Positions 12,901-24,589 of a stretch of 64,000 nucleotides of DNA are shown here, piece by piece; position 1 is the stretch's first letter; every line of letters starts with the position of its first letter. The notes under the pieces were generated by a model. The model worked only from the letters and a program-made list of their open reading frames with translations. It did no database searches and was not told the origin of the DNA. This DNA is from Watersipora subatra (lineage: Eukaryota > Bryozoa > Gymnolaemata > Cheilostomatida > Watersiporidae). Location of the stretch: assembly GCF_963576615.1 (NCBI RefSeq), contig NC_088711.1:4960001-5024000 (forward strand), in the 5' to 3' direction. The position numbers were made by a program, and so were the translations under genes.

Positions 12901-15900
12901 TGTGGAATTCAAGTGGAACAAACTAAATGAGCCTCACCAATAGGCAGCGCACACGAAGAGAGGATTAGCCCGACTCTACTGACAGCGAGAAAATTCTAGC
13001 TAAATGAGGTGGTGTTGAAATTTCCATTGAAAGCAAAGGCTGTGGTACCCAAAAATATCGAGACAGCGCTTGGGCAAGTGAGATTGATACCGAAACTAAG
13101 TTCATTGCTTCCATGTTTATTGTGCAAAAAATTATTCAGCTTCTGGATTGTGAGAAACCACGTTTGTGAATTTCAATGACCTGAATTATTAAGAGAAACA
13201 AGGATGTTTTTGGATTCCCTGTGCATAGGAGGTACACATAGGGGGACCAGGTACAACCTGATCATCCAGAAGTAGTCGTCTCAAAACACTAGTGGGAAGC
13301 ACCTGCTTCAAAGTGCTAGTTGAAAACTAGAGGTTTAAGATCACCAGTCTAGAGACGCCTGAGACACCCAGTCTAGAGACGCCTGAGACCCCCCAGTCTA
13401 GAGATGCCTGAGACCCCCAGTCTAGAGACACCTGAGACCCCCAGTCTAGAGACGCCTGAGACCCCCAGTCTAGAGACGCCTGAGACCCCCAGTCTAAAGA
13501 CGCCTGAGACCCCCAGTCTAGAGACGCCTGAAATCACCTGTCTAGAGACGCCTGAGACCCCCAGTCTAGAGACGCCTGAGACCCCCAGTCTAGAGACGCC
13601 TGAGACCCTCAGTCTAAAGACGCCTGAGACCCCCAGTCTAGAGACGCCTGAGACCACCAGTCTAGAGACGCCTGAGACCACCAGTCTCGAGATGCCTGAG
13701 ACCCCCAGTCTAGAGACGCCTGAGACCCCCAGTCTAAAGACGCCTGAGACCCCAGTCTAGAGACGCCTGAGACCCCCAGTCTAGAGACGTCTGAGACCCC
13801 TAGTCTAGAGACGCCTGAGACCACCAGTCTAGAGACGCCTGAGACCACCAGTCTAGAGACGCCTGAGACCACCAGTCTCGAGATGCCTGAGACCCCCAGT
13901 CTAGAGACGCCTGAGACCCCCAGTCTAGAGACGCCTGAGATCACCAGTCTAGAGACGCCTGAGATCACCAGTCTAGAGACTCCTGAGACCCCCAGTCTAG
14001 AGACGCCTGAGACCACTAGTCTAGAGACGCCTGAGATCATCAGTCTAGAGACGCCTAAGATCACCAGTCTAGAGACGCCGGAGCAGCAGTGAGCAGTGAC
14101 TCAGCAACAATCATGCATGAATGGTGTGACATTAAAAATCAATCAGCTCTTTTTCATTAGCTTGAAAACTGTTGACTATCAGATATTTGAATCTGAAGAC
14201 CTTTTGATAGCAAGCTCACACACCGAAGAGTTTATAATTATTCAATCCTGCAAGCTAGCTAAGAAAAATCTCAAACAAACTTATTTCAGTTCACATAACA
14301 ATTGTTTTACTCTTTTTGATGGTCACCCTTTCAGGTTCAATCAAATAACTATTGCATACATCCAGGCCCGATTAATCAATTGGCTGCTAACAAGTGATAG
14401 ACTCAGTGTTACGAGATTGCCTGTATTTCCTTTCTCATAAATAATATTGTAATTCTGTTTTTTTTATTATTCAAAAAGAAAACATGTCTAGCTACATTTA
14501 TTTATTAAAATAATGTTGCTATGTAGAAGTAAAGAAACTTTGAGTAAAATAAAAAACATTGCTTCAAATCACTAAACGATTCTAAAAAGTACTAGTTACT
14601 TAAAGGTTGACTTTCAACAAAATTCACATTACAGTTATTTGGTATCATAAGATGCACCATGTCTTACTCTGTTGTGTTGTACTGTAGGTGCAAAATATAT
14701 GGAAATGTGATTACAAGCTCTTAAAAGCTCAAAAACGAACATTTAATCGTAGCCACACGAGACTGCCGTGGTTTAAAATTCTCTTTCCAAAATGGCTCAA
14801 ATGAGACGTAGTTGTTACAGGATGGTTTCTGTTTACACTTTCATGCAACCTCATTCGTCGAAAGATTGTCACAAATATACTTCACGCATTCAATAAAACT
14901 ATGTCTATTGTTCTTACGCGTCTGTTTTATCGTCATTGTAATGCTGTCACTTTTAGCACTGATATCTTATAACTTACCGTAAAAATTCGTTAAACTTTTT
15001 AACCTTAGCTCGAAGGAGTACATATCATTGTCTGATAATCATGACGAGCCTGTTGGTCACCTGTGATAATCAAAAAGTGCTGCAAAAATTATTTGCGAAG
15101 TATTGGGTCACATGATCATATTACGACTTGACGATTAGATAATGCCGAAACATAACTGTAAAGTAGCGAGCATCTATAATTGATACAGGGTCTTCGGTAA
15201 AACCCGAAGTGTTTGTCATAAACTAGTGCTACGATAAGTTTTATATTGAGCTATTTATTGGCCTTTCAATTCACGTGAGAACATCAGCTGACAAGACGAT
15301 AATCAAACTGTAATGAATACGGCAGAGAAATAAAGAGATTCCAATCTACGGCGGCTTTTCGTTTTTGAGCCTTTAAGAGCTTGTGATCACCTTTCCACAT
15401 ATTTGGCACCTACAGTACAACACAACAGAGTAAGATATGGTGAATCTTTTGATACCAAATAACTGTAATGTGAATTTTGTTGCAAGTCAACCTTTAAGAC
15501 ATGAAAAGCAAACCCGACATAAATACTACAAGTTTAGGTTGTAGAACTATTTGTTAAGATAAGCAGTGAAAAAATTATGAAGATCTATGCGCTACAAGCC
15601 GAGATAATTGTGATTATGTAAAACAGGGTCGGTCAACTTCCAATTGTATTCAGCTGCTATTGAGTAAGTATTATTGTCAATATGCTTAATTGTAGCAGCA
15701 AGTAGTAAGACTGCTTGAAAGTAAATCGTACTACATAAAAGTTTACTCAACTACCAAAAACTGCTATCACAGCGGTCAGACTAAGTTAGATAGTAAAAAC
15801 TATCACCATTATTTGATGTCTTACTCACCCTTTATTCAATGTCTACGTAGTACCTACCTGTAAGTAAATCTTGTAATCATATCAGCTTTTGAGACTTATC

Positions 15901-16810
15901 TAGAGCTAGTAGTAAAGTGATAAAGCTGAAGAGTTAGAATATAATATCGAAATTATAATGATAATGCTGAAAAACGATCCTCAAATTTTGCGGATATGGT
16001 TTTGATTTTTCCTCACCAACTTAAGAAAAAAGCCTTATTGGTCTGTTTTGAAAGCTCCAACCTTTATCTAGCTGGTACTCATTTCAAAGCCTAGAATGTG
16101 TGCTTTGAGAATATTGCAAGAGAATTACGATAGAGCCAGCGACCTTTAAATAAATTGCTTAAACAGTAGCTCTTGAATAATTAGGTGCAGGAGATAACAA
16201 CTTCTTCCTAGCAAAAACTGAACATAATCATCTTAGCTGCCCTTTCCACCAAGCAACTCGCGTAAAACTCAACATCAGCAAACTATTATACCGAGTACAC
16301 ATAAAAATACCAACTTTGTAGCAACCTTCACTCGGTTCATGTGGTAACAACCAGATGTGTAGGCGTTTGCATAAATTAACTAGTGACACGTGACATGCAA
16401 GAGCAGTTGTCCGCATGATGTGTTAGTTGAATAACATGCCTAAGTTAGAAAAGCAGCAACTATGGTTGCTGTACCAAAGATTAATAAGTACCATAGAATC
16501 TAATTAAAATAGTTGAAAGCTCAAAGGATGTGATAGCTTATGTAACATGTGAGTGGTGCTAGCAGCCGACTGAGGATAGAACAACATTGAAAAACTCACG
16601 CCTTTTATAATACATACATGTACATTGCTATGCACTGCAATAATTTTAGTAATCTTAGATTGTGTCTACCTTGATGCCATACTTCTCACGGGCTTTTACA
16701 ACCAGAAATATATGACGAAGGTTCATCAAGCTTCCACCAGCCACAGCCAACACTACATAGCCATAGTCCTGGGGAAGAATCTCTCTTAAAAGCTTTGCTC
16801 CTAAAGACAT
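9800..16810 (-). CDS. MGST3: Microsomal glutathione S-transferase 3, copy A (complete, 4 coding exons)
   Basis: A MAPEG-family integral membrane protein of 156 residues. Family members conjugate or reduce lipophilic substrates with glutathione in ER and outer mitochondrial membranes. Coding exons in transcript order are 16670-16810, 12292-12414, 11885-11954 and 9800-9936 (141+123+70+137 nt, phases 0, 0, 1). Seen: N-terminal LPQDYGYVVLAVAGGSLMN (TM1), the MAPEG signature RAHLNYLENYP, then GAGVAWLISRKIF and AHMVMLGCTVIFGL (later membrane spans). Length matches human MGST3 (152). A splice acceptor about 20 bases before the ATG implies a 5' UTR intron. The first intron is 4.2 kb and packed with repeats. 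A second copy lies 11 kb upstream on the same strand. The C-terminus ends FMK, unlike the human tail. Confidence 0.93.
10080..10475. repeat. AT-rich 31-bp minisatellite
   Basis: About 12 imperfect copies of a unit built from TATTATATTACAGGTATATA plus ATAATATGCTG, with small indels. It lies in intron 3 of MGST3-A. Confidence 0.9.
10607..10675. repeat. 15-bp repeat (ACATATGTAGACAAT)
   Basis: Four tandem copies with one-base variants, next to the minisatellite at 10.1-10.5 kb. Confidence 0.75.
11885..11954 (-). CDS. MGST3: MGST3-A coding exon 3
   Basis: A 70-base exon reading RVCAGAGVAWLISRKIFCD, the third membrane span, ending in phase 1 before GTAGGT. The same 70-base length occurs in copy B. 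Confidence 0.9.
12292..12414 (-). CDS. MGST3: MGST3-A coding exon 2
   Basis: Exactly 123 bases, phase 0 on both sides. It begins APQTYSEEHPEFNR and contains RAHLNYLENYP followed by the hydrophobic FFTVTMLLGG. The acceptor follows tttttcccctccag and the donor is GTTAGT. Confidence 0.93.
12462..12610. repeat. 149-bp direct repeat, left copy
   Basis: Nearly identical to 16311-16459: only about two to three differences seen (CATTCACTCGG versus CCTTCACTCGG; ACTAGATG versus CCAGATG). It begins 48 bases upstream of MGST3-A exon 2 on the minus strand. Confidence 0.88.
13341..14088. repeat. 24-bp minisatellite with a TCTAGA in most units
   Basis: About 31 copies of a 24-base unit (CCAGTCTAGAGACGCCTGAG plus four bases). 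Because 24 is a multiple of three, long frames are open on both strands, giving spurious octapeptide repeats (TPETPSLE forward, SGVSRLGV reverse). Most units start CCCCCAGTC, others CACCAGTC or ATCACCAGTC, and these variants cluster, indicating local unit duplication. It lies in intron 1 of MGST3-A. Confidence 0.92.
14600..15497. mobile_element. TTAA-flanked inverted-repeat element, copy 1
   Basis: Begins TTAAAGGTTGACTTTCAACA and ends with the inverse; the arms are about 140 bases. The ends coincide with TTAA at 14600-14603 and 15494-15497, the target of piggyBac and Kolobok elements. The interior has no ORF of note. It lies in intron 1 of MGST3-A and is inverted relative to the copies at 26 and 42.5 kb. 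Confidence 0.8.
16311..16459. repeat. 149-bp direct repeat, right copy
   Basis: Partner of 12462-12610, same orientation, 3.85 kb away, and 211 bases from MGST3-A exon 1. The two copies bracket almost the whole of intron 1. Confidence 0.88.
16670..16810 (-). CDS. MGST3: MGST3-A coding exon 1
   Basis: ATG at 16810-16808, 47 codons, ending YGIK before a GTAGAC donor. The next upstream in-frame ATG lies beyond the splice acceptor that falls just before this exon, so MSLGAKLL is the preferred start. Confidence 0.9.
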
Positions 16811-17523
16811 CTTTATCTGATTGTCGAGTCTACAATGCAAGGTTTTAATATTGACATGATGGACAGCTCAAACCTAGCCACACATTGAGGTTCCTACACA
16901 TAGATGATATGCATTTGGGGTATGTGAAGTGTTTGTAATGGTTAGTTAATATTTTTAATTGCCCAAATCATGCTTGTCATGTAATTAAAATATTATCGAT
17001 CCTACCTTCTATCCTACCAGGTTTCATTATTTCAACGTACTTTGCTTGCAGATTTTTATCACTAAAAAATATTTTATTTTCGTGATATGTATGTTTAAAA
17101 CAAATGCCCTTCTTTAACATGCTTGCGCATATTTATTTTTTCCAAAATCTATTAGAGTCTGCACTTCTATGAACCTTTTGTAGAGAGATCAGTCGTCACA
17201 TAATAAACTGAACTCATATCATGAAAGCTTGTTACTGAAAGTTGTAACAGTGCACCATGCTTATTGATAGTAGCGTGTTTACGATGCAAAAAAGTGGCAA
17301 CAACTTTAGCTTAACTTTTTTGTTAATATTGAACTATTCTATGTTTATCAACTTCATGCATTTCTTCAAAAGTTTATCAACTCCACTAAAATATTGTTAA
17401 AAATAAGCTGAATTAATCAGTATTTATTCGCTCTTTTAATGTAATAATTCGACCTCACAATTATTATCGATATTACAACCCTAAAAAAGATATATAAGAG
17501 GAGAAAATGTCACAGGATTGAAA

Positions 17524-18420
17524 AGATGCTAACATCACACTTATATTTAAAAAAGGAGATAGTAAGGACTGTGGGAACTATCGAGGTATCTCTCTTCTGT
17601 CAATTGCTGAAAAGGTTACAACCTCTGTACTATTCATCGAGATCAATAGTGTGACATCGCCAAATATACTGTCTGAGACAGTGTGAATTTCATGAGGGAT
17701 GTAGTACAATAGATATGGTGTTTAGCTTCCGTCAAGTACAGGACAAATTTCTAGATCAACCGGTCAGCTTTATAAGTTGATACAGATCAATCAGTCTGTA
17801 ACAAGTTACAAAGCTTCTGCATCTACCACCGAATCCTACAAATGTCCTGCTAGACACAAGCCGAGCACTCAATGTACAGTTATCAGATACCAGGTAGTAC
17901 CGTATCCAGTAATGACAAAACTAAGAAAGAACTTAGTAGCAGAATTAGAGCTGCCAGGGTTTCCTTTGGAGTCGTTTGTGGTATAACCACCCAAACTAAG
18001 TGTAAGGTATAGAGCGGTAGTCTTAAAAGCCCTATTATATAAATCTGAGACCTGGACAGTATACGAAAGACAAGTGAAGAGACTGCACGCAGTCATGATG
18101 AGGCAAATACGCAGCATAACGAATCTCACACGTAAGGATATGATCTAGAACACTGACATCCTAGGATGGACTGGGAGACATTCTGGTAGAAAAAAGCCTA
18201 ATATGGCTGACACATATGCACAGAATGGGTCAAGAGCAATTGTCATGACAACTACTGTATTCACAACGCTATGAGAGAAAGAAGAATCAGGGCAGATCCA
18301 GAATGAGATACAAGGATGTAGGTTGCTAAAAATGACATGAAGTTGAGAAAACCAGACACAAACAGATGGCAAGAGAAGACACAAAACAGACCTGTACAGA
18401 AGTTAATGGTGAAGCCTAAA
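17524..18420 (+). mobile_element. Decayed LINE reverse-transcriptase remnant
   Basis: Broken frames still read [20 protein letters not shown] followed by GISLLS near 17524-17620, then ALLYKSETWTVYERQVKRLH near 18020-18100. Both are hallmark blocks of LINE reverse transcriptases and their C-terminal region. Most of the palm domain is missing between them. It is a different lineage from the element at 19-21 kb and lies in the opposite orientation. Confidence 0.75.
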
Positions 18421-19083
18421 CCATGTGAGTCATTGTCGAAATGACCTACTGCAGGAGTGAGAGAGATTACAACTCGGATTGCCGTACTTACAGAAGTAGA
18501 TTTTGTTGAAGCTTATAAGACAAGCAGGATTGTCACAGTTTCAAAGCTTAAGTAAGAGTTTTTGAGTGAGCTAGAGTTTAGTCAAGGAGTAGGTGAGAAA
18601 AACCATTAGTATGTTCATGATGTTTTCAATGGCTCAATATAAAATATGAATAGGGTTTCTCAAGTGGCCATAAAATTTACATTTGACTGAAGATGGTTTA
18701 GCCTACTTCTATGCAATAGTAGGTGAAAATATTTTTTTGCAACCAGGGTTTCTCAGTCTACAATTATAAACTGGTGTAGTAAGGACTAACGAGCCAAACT
18801 TTAGTCTACACATGTACAATTTTAACTATTAATTAAAGTGTTGCGAGTAAAACCTGCACATGCTTTTTAGTACTACCACTCATCAATCTGGCTGCCAGCC
18901 TCCCACTAATCATTCATATTTGTTCTTCCCGATAAACCAGTCTTCTTGGTCTTGGTCAATCGAACCCTAAGACCTCGATCCCCGAGGAAAAAAAGGGCCA
19001 TCATGTACATATCTAGATCTAGTTCAAATGTTTTCAATAAAAGTCAAGTAATATTCAAAGTAAAAACGACTATAAAAAGTGCG

Positions 19084-21309
19084 TTAAAAATTTCCTCGTA
19101 GGTCGCGAGAAGTTCTCGGTAAAAAACTGTTATGATAAAATGTTTTGCTGGCTGGAACAGCCCTAGGTACGTCATTGGATACCGATCTGGTATGATGTGA
19201 GTGTGTGTCATTGTGTATATTGTTAAAATTATTGACTAAAGACTCATGCACACCGCTGGAGAGAATTTTTATAAGTAAAACCATTCGAGCCGACTTCCGT
19301 CTGTTCTTAAGCAATTCCAACCCTAACTTGTCTCTGGCCATAGTTACGCTTTCCACCCCTTTAAGATCCGCAATAAAACGCACAGCGCGCCTCTGGACAT
19401 TTTCCAGTTGTGTTTCATGTTTTATGAGGTATGGATCCCATACCTCACAAGCGAATTCCAAAACGGGCCTGCACAGACTAAGATATGCAATTTTTTTGAC
19501 GTTTCTGGGTGCTCCGTGTAATACTCTCCTCAACATCCCTAACCTTTGATATGCTCTAGAGGTAATGTCATCTATGTGTATGTCCCATTTAAAGTCATTA
19601 GAGACATTCACTCACAAGTATTTAAAAGATTCCACAATCTCCAAGTGTACGCCATAAAGGGTATACGATAAATTAACTTGGTTGATTGGTGGCTTCCAGC
19701 CAAACAAAACTACCTGGCATTTTTTAACATTAAACTCCATTTTCCATGTGTTAGCCCATCGCTCAAGAGATAAAAGATCTTGCTGAAATAAAAGCGTATC
19801 ACTAGGCGTTGTAATTGGACAGTATAAGAGAGCATCATCAGCAAAAAGGCTTATAGAAGAATGTTGAAGAGAACTTCCAATATCATTAACATAAACTAAA
19901 AACAGTGAGGGGCCCAAAACAGAACCCTGGGAGACTCCGGATGTAACTGCCAAAAAGCTTGAGTTACTTCCTTGGATAACCACTCTCTGAAATCGATCAA
20001 ACAAAAAATTTTCTATCCATTTGATTATTGACTTGTCAATTGTAGTACGAAGCAATTTGTCAATTAACAGACCATGGGAGACTTTATCAAAAGCCTTGGA
20101 AAAATCCAAGACTGCTGCATGTACTGATGTTTCATTATCAACAGCCGCCATTATTTCATTTGATGTAGAAACAAGCTGAGTAGCACAGGAGAGTCCTCTC
20201 CTGAACCCATGTTGGTCAGGGCTTAAAAACTCCTCAAGTATTGGGCTTATATTGCTAAGAATAATATGCTCTAAAAGTTTGCATGATATACATGTCAAAG
20301 ACACCGGTCTAAAATTTCCAGGGAGCTCTTTGTTCCCTTTTTTAAAAATTGGTACAATATTTGCAGTTTTCCAGATGTCTGGCAAAACTCCAGTATCCAA
20401 AGAGTATTGAAAAATTAGTGTTAAAATTTCAGCGGTATTATTTATATCAATACTAAGATCGTTTTTTGTCAAGCCATCTGGCCCCGGAGCTTTGCCATCT
20501 TTAAGACCTTTCAACATTACTATGACACCATCTTTAGAAACAACTATCTGACTTTTTGCTACCCCATCACTATAAAAAGTAGGCCTGTGGTCTGTTTTTG
20601 AAAATACGCTTTGGAAAAATGTGTTAAAAATCTCAGCTGTCTCTGAGCAAGACTTGTCCTTAAAAGCTGACGTACCGCTACCACCACTCCGGCCACACTT
20701 TCTTCGGTAAAAAGAATAAAAAGGCTTACTGTCCCCCTTGCTTAGCGGTTCAAAAAGAGTTCTAATATAATGCTCATGTTCCATTGTTCTGAAAACCTTT
20801 TTGTTTGTTCGTCTGAGTATCTTGTACTCTTCAAGGTCCTCTGGCAAGCCCGATCTTTTAGCTTTATTATACATCTTTTTTTGTTGCGTAACAGCTGTTT
20901 TGGCCTCTTTATTAAACCACATAGGCTCATTTGGTTTCGAATTTTTGATCTGGTATTTGGGAACAAACCTTTCAATTGCCATCTGTAAATCACTCTGAAA
21001 ACAGTTCCAAATCACATTTATATTTGCATTATCCCTAATTAGATCTTTTACTTTCACCAGTGTATTATCCAGATGTTTTATGACAGCTGGGGTATTAGCC
21101 TTTTTGTACAAATTTAAAAACTTTTTTGAGTTAGCAAGATGGCTTTGGACTGACTGGAGCTGTAACTCCACCATGAAATGGTCACTCAGGCCAGGCTCAA
21201 CAATATTCAGATTGTCAACCAGCTTCTCATTATTAGTAAGAACAAGGTCCAAGATATTCCCTCTAACGTGAGTCGGCTGTGTCACCAATTGGTGGAGCCC
21301 ATAAAACAA
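19084..21309 (-). mobile_element. Non-LTR retrotransposon (CR1/jockey-like), 5'-truncated, one nonsense codon
   Basis: About 740 codons are open on the minus strand except for one TGA at 19614-19612. The order is: end of an APE-type endonuclease (THVRGNILDLVLTN, GLSDHF), reverse transcriptase (FRPVSL, DFSKAFDKVSH, GVSQGSVLGP, catalytic FADD), thumb (WKMEFNVKKCQ, ESFKYL), then a C-terminal segment (RPVLEFACEVWDP, QRRAVRFI) ending TAA at 19086-19084. The TGA sits where relatives usually have Gly (YLGV), so it looks like a single recent point mutation. The 5' end is cut inside the endonuclease. No poly(A) tail is evident. Clade placement is by motif impression only. Confidence 0.9.
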
Positions 21310-21312
21310 AAC

Positions 21313-21344
21313 AGCTAGGTGCCAGTAAAATCTGGCACCTAGCT
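21313..21344. repeat. Perfect 13-bp hairpin at LINE 5' junction
   Basis: AGCTAGGTGCCAG and its exact inverse are separated by TAAAAT, directly upstream of the truncated retrotransposon reading frame. Confidence 0.85.
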
Positions 21345-21801
21345 AATTATTCATTCCTTTAGCTCTGACCAAGTTTTTAGAAGACAATAAGAATCGTTTC
21401 GTTAGTGGATTTTTCCGTTGAGCCCTGACAGCTAACGCAGAAAGCAAACAGAATATAATGCAAATTCTAGATACAAAACAAATTACAGAGGTTGATGAAG
21501 CCGGTTATTAACCAAACTTAGCTGCACAACAATATAAATGAAGTGTTCAAGTTGTGATAGCATATGTATAACACTATGCACTAAATCGGTACTCTTGACT
21601 TCGTAAAACTTAGCAGTTAGCTACTTTTCGTACAATGGCCAACACCAATGCTCATTTTCCGTTACGATGACACAGAATATGCCGATAATAGATAAGTTGT
21701 AACAATTAGCAAACCTAGCTAAATAAAAGGATAAAAAGTTGCAGTTTACTGATTTTGCTAACTGGTTGTCCCTTCATACTTACCAGACGTAATAAGTTAA
21801 A

Positions 21802-22215
21802 TTATCTAATATAATCAAGCAGAAGTATTGCAATGGTGATGCAATTTATCTTGTGATCTAGATCTTTCCAATGATGCAACGGTGAATGAAGCTCGCAGCA
21901 CCTAATAAAGAAAGCGAACGAATAGTGAACCGCCTCAACAACTGAAGATGGTTCGACGAAATTTGCGACAACAAAGTAAATCAAACAAAACAACTTTTCT
22001 CCAATCGTTTGTGGCGTAACCATGAAGCGCTTAAGCGTTTTGAGCATTAAATTTCCGCCGGCATTTCGAGTACCTAGATAACAGAAGATAAACCAAAATC
22101 CAATAAAGGAGTTGCCTACTTCACATAATAAATAGCACAAAAATTTGTGAAGGCAACTCCGTTGAAATGTTTTCATAAGCCGACGCAAACCATACTCCGA
22201 TCCCAGGAGGCTCAC
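21802..22215 (-). other. Open reading frame of 137 codons, hydrophobic, unrecognised
   Basis: The frame is open from an ATG inside the left inverted repeat of the 22.2-kb MITE. The product would be rich in aromatic and aliphatic residues (CEVGNSFIGFWFIFCYLG, LFCLIYFVVANF, INCITIAILLLDYI), resembling several membrane segments. I recognise no family, no splice sites stand out, and the ATG lies in a transposon end. It may be chance. Confidence 0.2.
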
Positions 22216-22524
22216 TCTCTTCTATTCATCCCCAAGGGCTAGTCTGAGATGTTATAAAATGAACCCTTTCCACTGACTTACACATTAATAAAAAACTACC
22301 CCTTATTACTCCATCACCACAGATTAATTGCCCCTTTTATGCTCATGAATACCCCTTTCCGCTGCGTGGAACTCAATGAGCCAACAGGTTTGGCCCCTAT
22401 CTATTACACCCAACTAAATAACATACTCTTTTTTATGAAAACACTTTAGAGTGTCTGGTCCCCAAAAGTGTACTTTTTTCGTCAAGCCATTGGAGATGAA
22501 TAGAAGAGAGTGAACCTCCTGGGA
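22201..22524. mobile_element. Short MITE with 33-bp terminal inverted repeats
   Basis: The first 33 bases (22201-22233, starting TCCCAGGAGG) and the last 33 (22492-22524, ending CCTCCTGGGA) are inverse copies with two mismatches. The interior of about 260 bases is noncoding. Confidence 0.72.
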
Positions 22525-23149
22525 CTTTGACACAGCCTTTCTATTTGATCAGTTAGTCTGAATACATGTACCTATAAAACTATGTTTTTAAATGTGACAG
22601 TGTCCTCACCTACAAGATAGTAAGCCATTCTACAATGTAATAGCCGATCCAGTCGTGTTGCAGTGAAGTGATAAGGGATAAGTGAGTAAGGATAGATATG
22701 GAATGTTGATGATTAAAATTTAATATTGTTAGCATTCACCTTGGCAGCACAGGTTGCGCTTCTGTCATCACATAAATTTTGTAACATCAATCTGCCTTCG
22801 CCAACCATGTAAATAACTGCTACAAGTAACTTTACATCTACAAAAAACCTTTGAGTATTTCAAAGGGCAACTCGGCCATACTAACAGCAGCTACCCAACA
22901 TGAACATCAGGTTTGAAAAACCCTCAACACAATCATTAGCTATGAAGAGCAAAGAAGAATCTTGTTCGGTCAGCAACCATTCACTTCAACTTGTAATGCC
23001 ACTGGTTGCTAGGTCTACACTGTTGGATTAGCATATAATTAGCAAAAATTGGTGAACCTCTGTTTAGCATCAACAAAACTACTGAAAGCCATGCACAGCT
23101 TCTCTTTGCACCTAAGCAACCAACAAAGCTCTACAGAAATAAGCTGGTA

Positions 23150-24470
23150 ATAACTAGTTACCTTCATTTGAATGCCATGGGGCTCAATTTTCCAACCCTT
23201 TTTTAGAGCGGAGCTTTATTAAAGGTGATTTTCAAATAAAGGGTGGCGTTGTATTTTTCAAAAACCTTGTCAGAATATTAAAAAGATAAATTTAACCTTT
23301 TCCCAAGTGAATCGAATGTTGCAGTTTGCAGTTTTCTTCCAGCGGAGTGACATTAACCCTTCTGGATGCAAGAGATTTGCTAACTTACCTCCAACTTGTC
23401 GTATCCGAACTTGGTGAATAAATATGCATGAGGAAGCTGATACATGTACATGTCTCAACCAGTCGATATTTATTGCTTGCAATTAATTTACGATGATCTT
23501 ATAGCCTGCGTTGCAATTTTTTGGAGCTTTCAAGTTTTGTTATTTCATATTAGATTTGAAGACATATTTTCATTTTATAACTATATTTAAACAGGTTGCA
23601 TGAAAGCTCATTGCACTCATTGATATGTTTTCTACAGTTGGCAGTCAAAGCTGGCTTTTTATGTGCAATAGAACAGAAGTTCTGAGCGTCAATCCATTGT
23701 AAGCTGAGTTCAGATTGCCACAATCATGCTATTAAATAATATGCTACAAAGCTGCAAATTTGTTTTATAATAATAATAATCTACCAAATGCTACTAATTT
23801 ATATTGTAGAACAAGTGGCAGACACCACTATTATAATACATGCAGAAAAAAATTTACATTTTTAAAACAAAAATATTTGCATCATTTGCTTGGCAGGTTG
23901 CGTTCTGATTGTTGCTTTCATATGGAACCATTTCATCTTCTAGATGTTCAATACCTTCCAGTGTCCGCTGACCTGAACTCTTCTGCACTGCTGAACTAGT
24001 CGATATTAGCGTCTAAACAATTTTTTAATAAAGAGAATCTTTGAAAAAAAAAGATTTTTGAAAAAACTATTTGAAAAAACTTTGCAAAAGTAACAATAAA
24101 CTTTTAGCTAGATGCAAGCCTATCACAAGCCATTCAAAGCACCATCATTACTAAAATGAAATGTTTTCTACATACGTCGAAGTATCAAGACCGTATTAAA
24201 AACATGGAACTATTACTGTATTAGCCTGATACAGTTACTAATTATTTCCATGGCGTTGCAATCAAAGTTTTTAATGAAAAAATCTAGATTTGAAACGAAT
24301 TTAGGAATAACAACGAACGAACTAATTGTTATTGATGTAATCGAATCATTAGGACATTTTTGTGGACACTTTTCTATAGATCACTTGCTATCATGAGCTG
24401 GCATGTACATGTATATCATGAATAGTCACAGGTCAAACAGAAGTGGCGTTTAATTAAAGGGTGGCACTTT
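23150..24470. mobile_element. Non-autonomous element with iterated GGCGTTCAAATA words, copy 1
   Basis: A region of about 1.3 kb opening with GAATGCCATGGGGCTCAATT and closing around AAGTGGCGTTTAATTAAAGG. It aligns colinearly, with moderate divergence, to 24590-25945 (shared blocks: GCTAACTTACCTCCAACTTG, GCAGTCAAAGCTGGCTTTTT). No transposase was recognised. Confidence 0.7.
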
Positions 24471-24589
24471 ATTTTTCAACTCTTCTTCCATGGTGACATT
24501 CAAATAAAAGTGGGGTTCAAATATGGTTTTCAAAATAATTAATAATCAATGTGCACCGCTCCCAACTAGCTTTAGACTTGCACCCCACA

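Noticed and set aside
13373-14092. Several long frames with octapeptide repeats on both strands
   Set aside because: They are a by-product of the 24-bp tandem unit and have no start context or splice support.
16228-16416. Frame sharing LPHEPSE-CYKV with a frame at 12.3-12.5 kb, looking like a duplicated exon
   Set aside because: The similarity is the noncoding 149-bp repeat. In both places the shared part lies outside the MGST3 coding exons.
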